From NCBI RefSeq assembly GCF_000498395.2, contig NZ_CP010979.1, positions 4,526,001-4,590,000 on the forward strand: a DNA stretch of 64,000 nucleotides, in the 5' to 3' direction. The notes beneath the pieces were generated by a model that was given only the letters and a program-made list of their open reading frames with translations, searched no databases and was not told the origin of the DNA. The translations under genes were made by a program, and so were the position numbers. The stretch comes from Pseudomonas putida S13.1.2 (lineage in GTDB: Bacteria; Pseudomonadota; Gammaproteobacteria; Pseudomonadales; Pseudomonadaceae). Shown here one piece after another: positions 1 through 8,816 of this stretch (position 1 is its first letter; each line of letters begins with the position of its first letter).

Positions 1-1
1 C

Positions 2-232
2 CGGCCGGTGTTCATGGTGTTTGGTGCGCTGGGGGTGGCGGCTTACCTGGGATACCTGTCGTACGAGGTGTTTGCCGAGTCGCTGCTGTTCCCGGTGGTG
101 GTGACCTTGGTCGGGCTGGGGGTTATCTGGCTGGGGCTGGTCTACCAGAAGCGGCGGGAGCGGTTGAGCCAAGTAATGCGAGGATGGCTGCCAGGGTGGG
201 TGCAAGCTGCACTGCCCGCCCTTCGAAGCTGA
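2..232 (+). CDS. C-terminal part of an integral membrane protein (5' end outside window)
   Basis: The frame is open from the window edge, so only the last 77 or so residues are visible. They contain two hydrophobic stretches separated by a short loop (YLGYLSYEVFAESLLF), then a basic tail with KRRER and a Trp/Pro-rich end, as expected for a multi-pass inner-membrane protein. It may belong to the DUF2157/DUF4401 type of bacterial membrane proteins, but too little is visible to be sure. The gene is followed directly by a repeat pair and then the convergent osmC-like gene. Confidence 0.6.
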   Translation, partial: RPVFMVFGALGVAAYLGYLSYEVFAESLLFPVVVTLVGLGVIWLGLVYQKRRERLSQVMRGWLPGWVQAALPALRS

Positions 233-235
233 TAT

Positions 236-345
236 TGTCGGGGCTGCTTCGCAGCCCATCGCGACACAAGGCCGCTCCTACAAGGGAGCGCGTACTTCCT
301 GCAGGAGCGGCCTTGCGTCGCGATGGGCCGCGAAGCGGCCCCAAA
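236..345. repeat. Inverted pair of REP-type palindromic repeats
   Basis: Two copies of an interspersed element face each other. The left copy reads GGGGCTGCTTCGCAGCCC then ATCGCGACACAAGGCCGCTC. The right copy has the reverse order (GAGCGGCCTTGCGTCGCGAT then a GGCCGC-GCGGCC hairpin). The same element occurs at 16481-16595 and 20759-20880. It sits between convergent genes and probably acts as a bidirectional transcription or mRNA-end structure. Confidence 0.8.
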
Positions 346-354
346 ATCTTGGCT

Positions 355-777
355 TTAACCCAGCTCTACAATCTCGTACCCATGGGTAATCTCCACCCCG
401 GCACGCTCGAGCATGATCGAAGCCGAGCAGTACTTCTCTGCCGACAGCTCCACCGCCCGCTTTACCTGCGCTTCTTTCAGCCCACGCCCTTTCACCACGA
501 AGTTCATGTGGATCTTGGTGAACACCTTCGGGTCTTCGCTGGCGCGCTCGGCTTCCAGAAACGCCTCGCAGCTTTCCACCGCCTGGCGCGATTTCTTCAG
601 AATGCTCACCACATCAAAGCTGCTGCAGCCACCCAGGCCCAACAGCAACATTTCCATAGGGCGCACACCCAGGTTGCGGCCGCCGGCCTCGGGCGGGCCG
701 TCCATCACGACGACATGGCCACTCCCCGATTCGCCGAGGAACATGGCCTCACCGGCCCACTGGATACGTGCCTTCAT
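355..777 (-). CDS. OsmC/YhfA-family redox protein
   Basis: A 140-residue protein of the OsmC/Ohr superfamily, whose members are small homodimeric cytoplasmic thiol peroxidases or stress proteins. The two family cysteines are visible at C51 (in LGGCSSFDVV) and C117 (in EKYCSAS). The extended N-terminal beta region and the central GVRPMEMLLLGLGG helix are typical of the YhfA-like branch rather than Ohr. The length is normal. It is divergent from vfr, with about 190 bases between the start codons. I cannot tell which peroxide or reactive species it acts on. Confidence 0.88.
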   Translation of the reverse strand: MKARIQWAGEAMFLGESGSGHVVVMDGPPEAGGRNLGVRPMEMLLLGLGGCSSFDVVSILKKSRQAVESCEAFLEAERASEDPKVFTKIHMNFVVKGRGLKEAQVKRAVELSAEKYCSASIMLERAGVEITHGYEIVELG

Positions 778-967
778 CTACCCGGACTCCTGATATTCGG
801 AAAAGGCTGTCAGCTTAGACCTTGTGCGGCTGTGGGAAAAGCACGAGACGTGTCGGTTTAGTACCGAAACATCCGGTGACGTCTGATAAGCTGGCGCCAA
901 ATGAATGGCGCTCGCCGCCAGACAGCCTTATAAAAAGCCTCTGCGTCGTATCGAACAGGATTTCGTG

Positions 968-1612
968 ATGGTTGCCTCCGCCCTACCCGCCAAGATCAAG
1001 AACATCGACAAACTGTTGGTACACTGCCAGCGCCGCCGCTATACCGCCAAAAGCAACATCATCTGCGCCGGCGACCGGGCCGAGACACTGTCGTTCATCA
1101 TCAAGGGTTCGGTGACCATCCTCATCGAAGACGACGACGGCCGTGAAATGATCATTGCCTATCTCAACAATGGCGATTTCTTTGGCGAGCTGGGGCTGTT
1201 CGAGCCGGTTGACGGCCAGCAGCAGCGCAGTGCCTGGGTGCGAGCCAAGACCGAGTGCGAAGTGGCGGAAATCAGCTACGAGAAGTTTCGCGAACTGGCG
1301 CGCCAGGACCCGGAAATCCTCTATGCCCTGGGCAGCCAGATGGCCCAGCGCCTGCGTAACACCACACGCAAGGTCGGTGACCTGGCATTTTTCGACGTCA
1401 CTGGGCGGGTTGCCCGTTGCCTGCTGGAATTGTGCAAGCAACCCGATGCCATGACCCACCCCGACGGCATGCAGATCAAGATCACCCGCCAGGAAATCGG
1501 GCGAATCGTCGGTTGCTCCCGAGAAATGGTCGGCCGCGTCCTCAAGGACCTTGAAGAGCGCAGCCTGGTGCAGGTCAAAGGTAAGACCATGGTGGTCTAC
1601 GGCACCCGCTAG
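968..1612 (+). CDS. vfr: cAMP-receptor-type transcription factor Vfr (CRP homologue)
   Basis: A 214-residue CRP/FNR-family regulator, the length of Pseudomonas Vfr. The cyclic-nucleotide pocket is seen in FGELGLF (about residues 72-78) and the R-S pair near residues 87-88 (RSAWVRA). The C-terminal winged helix-turn-helix contains TRQEIGRIVGCSREMVGRVL. I chose ATG 968 because translation from the upstream ATG at 905 would add 21 residues not found in this family. In Pseudomonas, Vfr controls virulence-type and carbon-related genes; in P. putida its role is narrower. The stop codon overlaps the stop of the convergent gene by 4 bases. Confidence 0.95.
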   Translation: MVASALPAKIKNIDKLLVHCQRRRYTAKSNIICAGDRAETLSFIIKGSVTILIEDDDGREMIIAYLNNGDFFGELGLFEPVDGQQQRSAWVRAKTECEVAEISYEKFRELARQDPEILYALGSQMAQRLRNTTRKVGDLAFFDVTGRVARCLLELCKQPDAMTHPDGMQIKITRQEIGRIVGCSREMVGRVLKDLEERSLVQVKGKTMVVYGTR

Positions 1613-2313
1613 TCCCTGGGCAGGTCTGCAAGCACCTTGGCATAGGCCTGCGACAAGCGCTCGAACCAGGGTGCCGCAGGCGCCACTTCATGCAAGGCGA
1701 TATGTGCATCGGCGCGGCAGCGCTGCTCCAGCTCGCAGCACTCGTTGAACCGGTTGACCGCCGCCACCATCGACTCACGCTCGTTGTCCAGCAGCAACGC
1801 ACCGTGCACCAGCACCACCGGGCGCTTGCCACCCAGGCCCTGACGCCAGCGCTGGGCGGTACCTACCAGCTTGCGGCCATTGAGGTTGACGTTGTAGCGG
1901 CCATCGCAGAACGCCCCGTCGATTTCACCCACCGACGCCACGCCACCCCACTCGCGCAGTACATCGCACAGCGGCAGGCACAGGCGCTCGTAGGCGCTTT
2001 CGATACGGCCGTGATCGCCTTCGCTGCGCGGGGCAACGTAGACCAGTGCGACGTTGACGGTGGAATGGGACTGGGGCACCGGCTCACCGCCAGTCTCGCG
2101 CAGCAGCACCGGCCAGCCGGCAATCGCCAGCTCCGCGCAGGCGGCTTCGAAGTTGTCCAGGCGGCTCATGCGCCGGGGCATGACCAGGGCATGGTCAGTA
2201 GGGCGCCAGAACAGCACGCCACTTTCGCGTTCGCCGCGGCACACCGCGGCCAGCAGGTCCTGTTCGGCGTGCAGGCCTTGCTCGACAGTCAGGGCCAGGG
2301 GTTGATCGGTCAT
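1609..2313 (-). CDS. Lipoate-protein ligase A family protein (BPL/LplA fold)
   Basis: A 234-residue protein with the biotin/lipoate ligase fold. Visible elements are RETGGEPVPQSHSTVNVALVY, corresponding to the RRxSGG substrate-loop region, and GRKLVGTAQRWRQG, which carries the catalytic-type lysine. The start at 2313 follows a GGTGGA ribosome site; the longer reading frame would begin inside a repeat. The protein is shorter than two-domain LplA, so it may be a lipoyl or octanoyl transferase-like enzyme rather than a true ATP-dependent ligase. It converges on vfr with interlocked TAG codons (CTAG at 1609-1612). Confidence 0.7.
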   Translation of the reverse strand: MTDQPLALTVEQGLHAEQDLLAAVCRGERESGVLFWRPTDHALVMPRRMSRLDNFEAACAELAIAGWPVLLRETGGEPVPQSHSTVNVALVYVAPRSEGDHGRIESAYERLCLPLCDVLREWGGVASVGEIDGAFCDGRYNVNLNGRKLVGTAQRWRQGLGGKRPVVLVHGALLLDNERESMVAAVNRFNECCELEQRCRADAHIALHEVAPAAPWFERLSQAYAKVLADLPRD

Positions 2314-2337
2314 TGATCCACCTTTGATGTTGTTTTT

Positions 2338-2421
2338 GATGGCCTCTTCGCGGGCATGGCGATCCCACAAGGGGACTCACATCCACTGTAGGCGCGGGCT
2401 TGCCCGCGAAGAGGCCCTGGC
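2338..2421. repeat. Pair of REP elements in inverted orientation
   Basis: GGCCTCTTCGCGGGCATG at the left and GCGGGCTTGCCCGCGAAGAG at the right are inverted copies of the common P. putida REP core (short GCGGG/CCCGC hairpin plus AAGAGGCC tail). They lie in the gap between trpC and the lipoate-ligase-like gene. Confidence 0.75.
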
Positions 2422-2427
2422 AGGCAT

Positions 2428-2456
2428 ACAAAAAAGCCGGCAAAAACGCCGGCTTC
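2428..2456 (-). terminator. Rho-independent terminator of trpGDC
   Basis: On the minus strand, GAAGCCGGC, a GTTTTT loop, then GCCGGC and a run of seven T. It begins only six bases after the trpC stop codon, so it closes the trpGDC transcript. Confidence 0.9.
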
Positions 2457-2462
2457 ATTTGA

Positions 2463-3296
2463 TCAGTCGAGATGCTGAACAGTCTTCTTCACCTGTTCCG
2501 GGAAGAATAACCGCTGCAACTCCAGCCCAGGCTGCTCAGCGCGCATGAACGCCTCGCCCACCAGGAACGAGTAGACCTCGTTGATTGCCATCAGCTCGAC
2601 ATCGGCCCGGTTGAGAATACCGCTCTCGGTAATCGCCAGGCGATCACGCGGAATGCGCGGCAGCAGGTCAAGGGTGGTTTCCAGGCTGACCTCGAAGGTG
2701 TGCAGGTTGCGGTTGTTCACCCCCACCAGCGGCGTATCCAGGGTTTTCAACGCGCGCTCCAGCTCATCGCCATCGTGCACTTCCACCAGCACGTCGAGGC
2801 CGACGTCTTTTGCGGTCGCGGCCAGTTCGGCCATCTTCACGTCATCCAGCGCCGAGACGATCAGCAGCACGCAGTCCGCGCCCAAGGCCCGGGCTTCGAC
2901 GATCTGGTAAGGGTCGACCATGAAGTCTTTGCGGATCACCGGCAGCGAAACTGCTGCGCGTGCCTGCTGCAGGTACTCATCGGCACCCTGGAAGTAATCG
3001 ACATCGGTCAGCACCGAGAGGCAGGTAGCGCCGCCCTTCTCGTAGCTGACAGCGATTTCCGCCGGCACGAAGTGCTCGCGGATCACGCCCTTGCTCGGCG
3101 AAGCCTTCTTGATCTCGGCGATCACCGCTGGCTGCTTGCGCTTGGCCTGCTCGATCAGCGCGTTGGCGAAGCCACGCGGGGCATCGGCAACCTTGGCCAG
3201 GCCTTCCAGCTCGGCGAGGCTGACGCGCGCGCTGCGCTCGGCCACTTCCTGGAACTTGCGGGCAATGATCCTTTCCAGCACCGTCGGCACACTCAT
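2463..3296 (-). CDS. trpC: Indole-3-glycerol-phosphate synthase
   Basis: A 277-residue TIM-barrel enzyme converting CdRP to indole-3-glycerol phosphate in tryptophan synthesis. Family signatures are EIKKASPSKGVIRE (catalytic lysine), SVLTDVDYFQG, IRKDFMVDPYQI, LLIVSALDD, VEVHDGDELERAL, VGVNNRNLHTFEV and ITESGI. It lacks a fused TrpF domain, which is normal for pseudomonads. It is the last gene of trpGDC: its ATG overlaps the trpD stop by 4 bases and a terminator follows directly. Confidence 0.97.
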   Translation of the reverse strand: MSVPTVLERIIARKFQEVAERSARVSLAELEGLAKVADAPRGFANALIEQAKRKQPAVIAEIKKASPSKGVIREHFVPAEIAVSYEKGGATCLSVLTDVDYFQGADEYLQQARAAVSLPVIRKDFMVDPYQIVEARALGADCVLLIVSALDDVKMAELAATAKDVGLDVLVEVHDGDELERALKTLDTPLVGVNNRNLHTFEVSLETTLDLLPRIPRDRLAITESGILNRADVELMAINEVYSFLVGEAFMRAEQPGLELQRLFFPEQVKKTVQHLD

Positions 3297-4342
3297 GCTT
3301 CGTTCTCCACCTTGAATACTGCAGTAAAGGCGCCCAGTTCCTGCAGCTTCTCCCAGGCCAGGCCGGTGTGCAGTACATCGTGGGCCAGTTCCACACCTTG
3401 AGCCAGGGTCATTGCATGATCGGCGGCATAGAGTGCCGCGCCTGCGTTGAGCACGATCATTTCCGCGGCCTTCTGGCCGTTTTCGGTCTTGCGGCGGCCC
3501 AGCGCATCGCGGATCAACTCCAGCGACGCCTGCGGGTTCTCGACGGCAAGGCCATGCAAGCTCTGGCTCTTCATGCCGAGGTCTTCCGGTTCGACCCAGT
3601 ATTCGGTAATTGCGTCGTTCTTCAGTTCGGCAACGAAGGTGGGGGCGGCCAGGCTGAACTCATCCAGGCCATCCTTCGAGTGCACCACCAGCACATGCTT
3701 GCTACCCAGGCGTTGCAGTACCTCAGCCAACGGGCGGCACAGGGCCTGGGCGAACACGCCGACCACCTGATGCTTCACTCCGGCCGGATTCGTAAGCGGG
3801 CCGAGCATGTTGAACAGGGTACGCAACCCCAGATCGCGGCGCGGGCCGGCAGCATATTTCATGGCCGAGTGATGGCTTTGCGCGAACATGAAGCCGATGC
3901 CCAGGCTGTCAATGCAGCGGGCCACCTGAACTGGCGTCAGGTTCAGATAGATGCCGGCAGCTTCCAACAGGTCGGCACTGCCGCTCTTGCCCGACACTGC
4001 GCGGTTGCCGTGCTTGGCCACGGTGCAGCCCGCCGCCGCCAGGACGAACGAAGACGCGGTGGACACGTTGAAAATATTGGCCCCATCACCGCCGGTGCCG
4101 ACGATATCGACCACGCCATCCAGGCTGTTCAGTTCAACCTTGTCGGCCAGCTCACGCATCACCGACACCGCACCGACGATTTCGTCGATGCTTTCACTCT
4201 TCATGCGCATGCCCATCAGGAAGGCGCCGATCTGCGCCTCGCTGCACTGGCCGGTCATTATCTGGCGCATGACGTCGCGCATTTCTTCAGTGGAAAGGTC
4301 TAGCTGGCCGACGATACGGCTCAACGCGCTCTTGATATCCAT
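3293..4342 (-). CDS. trpD: Anthranilate phosphoribosyltransferase
   Basis: A 349-residue homodimeric enzyme joining anthranilate to PRPP. The glycine-rich PRPP site GTGGDGANIFNVST is intact, as are KHGNRAVSGKSGSADLLEA, FAQSHHSAMKYA and FNMLGPLTNPA. It is a separate protein, not fused to TrpG. It lies 9 bases downstream of trpG and overlaps trpC by 4 bases, which points to translational coupling through the operon. Confidence 0.97.
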   Translation of the reverse strand: MDIKSALSRIVGQLDLSTEEMRDVMRQIMTGQCSEAQIGAFLMGMRMKSESIDEIVGAVSVMRELADKVELNSLDGVVDIVGTGGDGANIFNVSTASSFVLAAAGCTVAKHGNRAVSGKSGSADLLEAAGIYLNLTPVQVARCIDSLGIGFMFAQSHHSAMKYAAGPRRDLGLRTLFNMLGPLTNPAGVKHQVVGVFAQALCRPLAEVLQRLGSKHVLVVHSKDGLDEFSLAAPTFVAELKNDAITEYWVEPEDLGMKSQSLHGLAVENPQASLELIRDALGRRKTENGQKAAEMIVLNAGAALYAADHAMTLAQGVELAHDVLHTGLAWEKLQELGAFTAVFKVENEA

Positions 4343-4351
4343 GTTCGATCC

Positions 4352-4945
4352 TTAGCGGCGGCCGCCGGTCTGCTTGAGGAAGTTGGCGAACAGCTCGTGG
4401 CCCTGCTCGGTCAGGATCGACTCGGGGTGGAACTGCACCCCTTCGATATTCAGCGTTTTGTGGCGCAGGCCCATGATTTCGTCGACCGAACCGTCTGCAT
4501 GAGCGGTCCAGGCAGTGACTTCCAGGCAATCGGGCAAGGTGTCGCGCTTGACCACCAGCGAATGGTAGCGGGTCACGGTCAGCGGGTTGTTGAGGCCGGC
4601 GAACACGCCCAGGTCACGGTGGTGTACCGGGCTGGTCTTGCCGTGCATCACCTGGCGGGCACGCACCACGTCACCGCCAAAGGCCTGGCCGATAGACTGG
4701 TGCCCCAGGCACACGCCCAGGATCGGCAACTTGCCGGCAAAATGCAGGATGGCCTCGATGGACACACCCGCTTCGCTGGGCGTGCACGGGCCTGGGGATA
4801 CGACGATGCGCTCGGGGTTGAGGGCTTCTATCTGGGCGATGGTCATTTCGTCGTTGCGAATGACCTTGACCTCGGCACCCAGCTCGCCAAGGTACTGAAC
4901 GACGTTGTAAGTGAATGAGTCGTAATTGTCGATCATCAGTAACAT
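4352..4945 (-). CDS. trpG: Anthranilate synthase glutamine amidotransferase subunit
   Basis: A 197-residue class I glutamine amidotransferase that supplies ammonia to TrpE. The nucleophile is in GVCLGHQSIGQAFGG, the other triad residues are in GVQFHPES, and the oxyanion-region motif is SPGPCTPSEAG. The start at 4945 (MLLMIDNYDSFTYN) is where homologues begin; the frame continues upstream to 5044 but that stretch is attenuator DNA. It is the first structural gene of trpGDC. TrpE is encoded 2.4 kb away and in a separate transcript. Confidence 0.96.
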   Translation of the reverse strand: MLLMIDNYDSFTYNVVQYLGELGAEVKVIRNDEMTIAQIEALNPERIVVSPGPCTPSEAGVSIEAILHFAGKLPILGVCLGHQSIGQAFGGDVVRARQVMHGKTSPVHHRDLGVFAGLNNPLTVTRYHSLVVKRDTLPDCLEVTAWTAHADGSVDEIMGLRHKTLNIEGVQFHPESILTEQGHELFANFLKQTGGRR

Positions 4946-5120
4946 GGTGTTAAACCTCTTGAATTTACTGACTTCAAAATTCGAACCTTCTTGCAGCCGC
5001 CACAGGCACGGCTTCGCCACAGGGGGCAGTAAAGAAGAAGGCAAACGGGGGCGGGCCGGGCGGGCCGGCAGGGGATAAAGTCAGGCGCGCCAACGCCAGC
5101 GGGCGTGGGCCTTGATTACG
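4946..5120 (-). promoter_or_regulatory. trpGDC attenuator region
   Basis: This lies between the leader ORF and trpG. Just after the leader stop codon (5081-5083) comes a GC-only hairpin (GCCGG, CCCGC loop, CCGGC, about 5058-5072 on the minus strand), followed by CCGTTTGCCT and a pyrimidine tract. The hairpin can alternate with pairing to the Trp-codon segment of the leader. Attenuation of trpE and trpGDC in P. putida is established in the literature, as I recall it. The exact RNA folding here is my inference. Confidence 0.7.
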
Positions 5121-5167
5121 CGCATCAAGAGTTTACTGACGATCAACACAGGATAGGTCTCGCTCAT
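5081..5167 (-). CDS. trp leader peptide upstream of trpG (28 residues)
   Basis: A small ORF that begins MSETYPVLIV and ends HARWRWRA. It has two Trp codons in the pattern W-R-W-R three codons before the stop, as expected for a ribosome-stalling leader. GCGGGAA lies just upstream of the ATG as a possible ribosome site. The C-terminal half matches the end of the phosphoglycolate phosphatase encoded upstream of trpE (shared VIKA and ARWRWRA), so the two attenuators are related. It is too short for most gene finders. Confidence 0.75.
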   Translation of the reverse strand: MSETYPVLIVSKLLMRVIKAHARWRWRA

Positions 5168-5313
5168 ACGTTCCCGCACAGTAGCTTACCGGGGCGGCGG
5201 GCGCAATATGCCTGTAAACACGGGGAAACGAATGGACTTGGGAGGGATGCACTGCGATTTGCTAAGGTCGATTGCGCAGCCCTTCATAAAAACAAAGAAA
5301 AGGATGTTCCCTG

Positions 5314-7203
5314 ATGCGAAAAGCCCCGTTATTGCGCTTTACCTTCGCTTCACTGGCCCTGGCCTGCAGCCAGGCGTTCGCCGCACCCTCGCCCTACTCC
5401 ACCCTGATCGTGTTTGGCGACAGCCTCGCCGATGCTGGGCAGTTTCCCGACCTGAGTGGCGGTACCTCAGGCCTGCGGTCCACCAACCGCGATGCCGACG
5501 GCAACTTCGCCCCGGTGTCGCCGATGATCCTCGGTGGCCGACTGGGGGTCACACCAGACGACCTGAACCCATCAACATCGATAGGCATCCGCCCCGATGG
5601 CAACAACTGGGCTGTCGGCGGCTATACCACCCAGCAGATCCTGGATTCGATCACGACCACGTCCAAGACCGTCATCCCGCCAGGGAACCCCGGCGGCGGG
5701 CAGGTACTGCGAGAAAAACCCGGCTACCTGGCCAACGGCCTGCGCGCTGACCCCAATGCGTTGTACTACCTGACCGGCGGCGGCAACGACTTCCTGCAAG
5801 GCCTGGTGAACAGCCCGACCGACGCCGTGGCCGCCGGTGCCCGCCTGGCTGCCAGCGCCCAGGCTCTTCAGCAGGGTGGCGCCCGCTACATCATGGTCTG
5901 GCTGCTGCCCGACCTCGGCCAAACGCCCAACTTCAGCGGCACGCCACAACAAAACCCGCTGTCATTGCTGTCTGGCGCTTTCAACCAGTCGCTGCTCAGC
6001 CAACTGGGCCAGATCGATGCCGAGATCATCCCGCTGAACGTCCCCGTGCTGCTGAGCGAGGCACTGGCCAGCCCCAGCCAGTTCGGCCTGGCCGGCGACC
6101 AGAACCTGGTCGGCACCTGCTATAGCGGTGATAGCTGCGTGGAAAACCCGGTGTACGGTATCAATGGCACAACCCCAGACCCGACAAAACTGCTGTTCAA
6201 CGACTCGGTACACCCGACCATCGCTGGCCAGCAACTGATTGCCGACTATGCCTATTCGATCATCTCCGCCCCCTGGGAGCTTACGCTGCTCCCGGAAATG
6301 GCCCACGCCAGCCTGCGCGCCCACCAGGACGAACTGCGCAACCAATGGCAGACACCTTGGCAGGCAGTAGGCCAGTGGCAGGCCTTCGTCGCCGCCGGTG
6401 CCCAGGATCTGGACTTCGATGGCCAGCGCAGCGCAGCCAGCGGCGATGGCCGCGGCTATAACCTGACACTGGGCGGCAGCTACCGTTTGAACGACGCCTG
6501 GCGCCTGGGCCTGGCTGGCGGCGCGTACCGGCAAAAGCTGGAGGCCGGCGCCAATGATTCGGACTACAAACTGAACAGCTACCTGGCCAGCGCCTTCGCC
6601 CAGTACCGCCAGGACCGCTGGTGGGCCGATGCTGCGCTGACCGCCGGGCACCTGGACTACAGCGACCTCAAGCGCACATTTGCCCTTGGCGTGAACGAGC
6701 GCAGCGAAAAGGGCGACACCGACGGCGAGGCCTGGGCAATGTCCGGGCGGCTGGGCTACAACCTGGCGGCAGACAGCAGCAATTGGCAGCTGGCGCCATT
6801 CATCAGTGCCGACTATGCACGAGTGAAAGTGGATGGCTACGACGAGAAGAGCGGGCGCTCGACAGCACTGGGCTTCGACGACCAGGAACGCACGTCACGC
6901 CGCTTGGGCCTGGGGTTGCTGGGCAGTGTGCAGGTGCTGCCAGGTACCCGGCTGTTCGCCGAGGTGGCACAGGAGCATGAATTCGAGGATGACCAGCAGG
7001 ATGTGACGATGCACCTGACCAGCTTGCCCGCCAATGACTTCACCCTCACCGGTTATACGCCGCACAGCGACCTGACCCGGGCGAGCCTGGGGGTGAGCCA
7101 TGAAGTGGTCGCAGGGGTGCATTTGCGCGGGAACTACAACTGGCGCAAGAGTGATGAGTTGACGCAGCAGGGGGTGAGCCTGGGGGTAAGCGTGGACTTT
7201 TGA
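5314..7203 (+). CDS. estP: GDSL-type esterase autotransporter (EstA/EstP family)
   Basis: A 629-residue type V secreted esterase anchored in the outer membrane. A signal peptide (about 1-24, ending AFAA) precedes the passenger. The catalytic serine is S37 in FGDSLADAG, the block III asparagine is N158 in GGGNDF, and the Asp/His pair is D297 and H300 in DSVHPT. The C-terminal part from about residue 345 is an autotransporter beta-barrel with alternating aromatic residues and a terminal phenylalanine (SVDF). It is transcribed against the trp genes and separates trpG from trpE. KT2440 carries the same arrangement as I recall. Confidence 0.93.
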   Translation: MRKAPLLRFTFASLALACSQAFAAPSPYSTLIVFGDSLADAGQFPDLSGGTSGLRSTNRDADGNFAPVSPMILGGRLGVTPDDLNPSTSIGIRPDGNNWAVGGYTTQQILDSITTTSKTVIPPGNPGGGQVLREKPGYLANGLRADPNALYYLTGGGNDFLQGLVNSPTDAVAAGARLAASAQALQQGGARYIMVWLLPDLGQTPNFSGTPQQNPLSLLSGAFNQSLLSQLGQIDAEIIPLNVPVLLSEALASPSQFGLAGDQNLVGTCYSGDSCVENPVYGINGTTPDPTKLLFNDSVHPTIAGQQLIADYAYSIISAPWELTLLPEMAHASLRAHQDELRNQWQTPWQAVGQWQAFVAAGAQDLDFDGQRSAASGDGRGYNLTLGGSYRLNDAWRLGLAGGAYRQKLEAGANDSDYKLNSYLASAFAQYRQDRWWADAALTAGHLDYSDLKRTFALGVNERSEKGDTDGEAWAMSGRLGYNLAADSSNWQLAPFISADYARVKVDGYDEKSGRSTALGFDDQERTSRRLGLGLLGSVQVLPGTRLFAEVAQEHEFEDDQQDVTMHLTSLPANDFTLTGYTPHSDLTRASLGVSHEVVAGVHLRGNYNWRKSDELTQQGVSLGVSVDF

Positions 7204-7207
7204 ATTG

Positions 7208-7327
7208 ATGAGGCCGCTTTGCGGCCCTTCGCGGGCTCGCCCGCTCCCACAGGTGCTACACAAACCTTGAAGGATGTGATTTCCCTGTGGGAGCGGGCGA
7301 GCCCGCGAAGGGCTGCAAAGCAGCCCC
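7208..7327. repeat. Inverted REP pair between estP and trpE
   Basis: The left copy has GGCCGCTTTGCGGCC followed by CTTCGCGGGCTCGCCCGCTC; the right copy is the mirror image ending GGGCTGCAAAGCAGCCCC. The block fills the gap between the convergent estP and trpE stop codons. No separate T-rich terminator is seen for either gene, so these hairpins may form the 3' ends of both transcripts. Confidence 0.85.
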
Positions 7328-7334
7328 AATCTGT

Positions 7335-8816
7335 TTATTTAGCCAACGTCTGCTCTGCAAGCGCCACCGCACGGAACATCGCCCGGCGCTTGTTGATGGT
7401 TTCTTCCCACTCCAGCGCCGGTACCGAATCGGCAACGATGCCGCCCCCGGCCTGCACATGCAATTCACCGTCCTTGATCACGGCAGTACGGATGGCAATC
7501 GCGGTGTCCATGTTGCCGTTCCAGGCAAAGTAGCCGACTGCACCACCGTAAACCCCACGCTTGACCGGCTCCAGCTCGTCGATGATCTCCATCGCGCGAA
7601 TCTTCGGCGCACCCGACAGGGTGCCAGCCGGCAGGATCGCCCGCAGTGCATCCATCGCCGTCAGCCCTTCACGCAGCTGGCCGGTGACGTTGGACACAAT
7701 GTGCATCACGTTGGAATAACGCTCGATCACCATTTTCTCGGTCAGGCGCACGCTGCCGGTCGCGGACACACGGCCGACGTCGTTGCGGCCCAGGTCGATC
7801 AGCATCAGGTGCTCGGCAATTTCCTTGTCGTCCGACAGCAGGTCGTCTTCCAGCGCGCGGTCGGCTTCTTCGGTCGCGCCACGCGGGCGGGTACCGGCAA
7901 TCGGGCGCACAGTGACCAGGTTGTCCTCGACCCGTACCAGCACCTCGGGCGAGCTGCCAACCACATGGAAGTCGCCAAAGTTGAAGAAGTACATGTACGG
8001 CGTCGGGTTGAAGCAGCGCAGCGCGCGGTACAGGTCGATAGGTGCAGCCTTGAAGTCGATCGACATGCGCTGCGACGGCACCACCTGCATGCAGTCACCG
8101 GCCAGGATGTACTCCTTGATACGGCCGACCGCGTTCTCGTAGTCGTCGCGGGTATAGCTGGAGCGGAATTCCGGCTCGGCAGCCTGCGGGCCGCTCAGGT
8201 CCAGGCCACGGCGCGGGGTGATTGGCTGACGCAGGGTTTCCAGCAGGCCCTGCAGGCGTGCCTGGCCCTGTTCGAAGGCCTGCTCTTCAGCCGGGTCGAC
8301 CAGCACGATGGCGTGCATCTTGCCCGCCAGGTTGTCGAACACCACCACCGCGTCGGACACCATCAGCAGGATATCCGGCACCCCCAGCGGGTCCGGGTTG
8401 GGGCTGGCGCCCAGGCGCTTTTCCACATAGCGCACGCAGTCGTAGCCGAAGTAGCCTACCAGGCCGCCATTGAAGCGCGGCAGGCCGGGGATGTCGGCAA
8501 CCTTGTAGCGGTCCTTGAAGGTTTCAACGAACGCCAGCGGGTCTTCGACATCATGGCTTTCCACCTCGATGCCATCTTGCAGGATGCTGACATGGTAGCC
8601 GTGCACACGCATCACCGTGCGCGACGGCAGGCCGATCATGGAGTAACGGCCCCATTTCTCGCCGCCCTGCACCGATTCGAGCAAGTACGAGTTGGGCTGG
8701 TCAGCCAGTTTCAGGTAAATCGACAGCGGCGTGTCGAAGTCGGCCAGGGTTTCGCAGGCCAGTGGAATGCGGTTGTAGCCGGCAGCGGCCAGGCGCAGGA
8801 ATTCTTCGCGGTTCAT
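7335..8816 (-). CDS. trpE: Anthranilate synthase component I
   Basis: A 493-residue chorismate-utilising enzyme giving anthranilate with TrpG. The feedback-site serine region LLESVQGGEKWGRYSMIG is present, as are the chorismate-fold motifs PIAGTRPRG, LDLGRNDVGR, VMHIVSNVTG and GTLSGAPKIRAMEIID. ATG 8816 was chosen because homologues start MNREEFLRL; the ATG upstream would lie inside the attenuator hairpin. It lies 69 bases downstream of gph and behind its own attenuator. Confidence 0.97.
   Translation of the reverse strand: MNREEFLRLAAAGYNRIPLACETLADFDTPLSIYLKLADQPNSYLLESVQGGEKWGRYSMIGLPSRTVMRVHGYHVSILQDGIEVESHDVEDPLAFVETFKDRYKVADIPGLPRFNGGLVGYFGYDCVRYVEKRLGASPNPDPLGVPDILLMVSDAVVVFDNLAGKMHAIVLVDPAEEQAFEQGQARLQGLLETLRQPITPRRGLDLSGPQAAEPEFRSSYTRDDYENAVGRIKEYILAGDCMQVVPSQRMSIDFKAAPIDLYRALRCFNPTPYMYFFNFGDFHVVGSSPEVLVRVEDNLVTVRPIAGTRPRGATEEADRALEDDLLSDDKEIAEHLMLIDLGRNDVGRVSATGSVRLTEKMVIERYSNVMHIVSNVTGQLREGLTAMDALRAILPAGTLSGAPKIRAMEIIDELEPVKRGVYGGAVGYFAWNGNMDTAIAIRTAVIKDGELHVQAGGGIVADSVPALEWEETINKRRAMFRAVALAEQTLAK

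Noticed and set aside
4946..5044. Longer trpG starting at 5044
   Set aside because: The added residues are attenuator sequence and absent from TrpG proteins; the start at 4945 gives the normal length.
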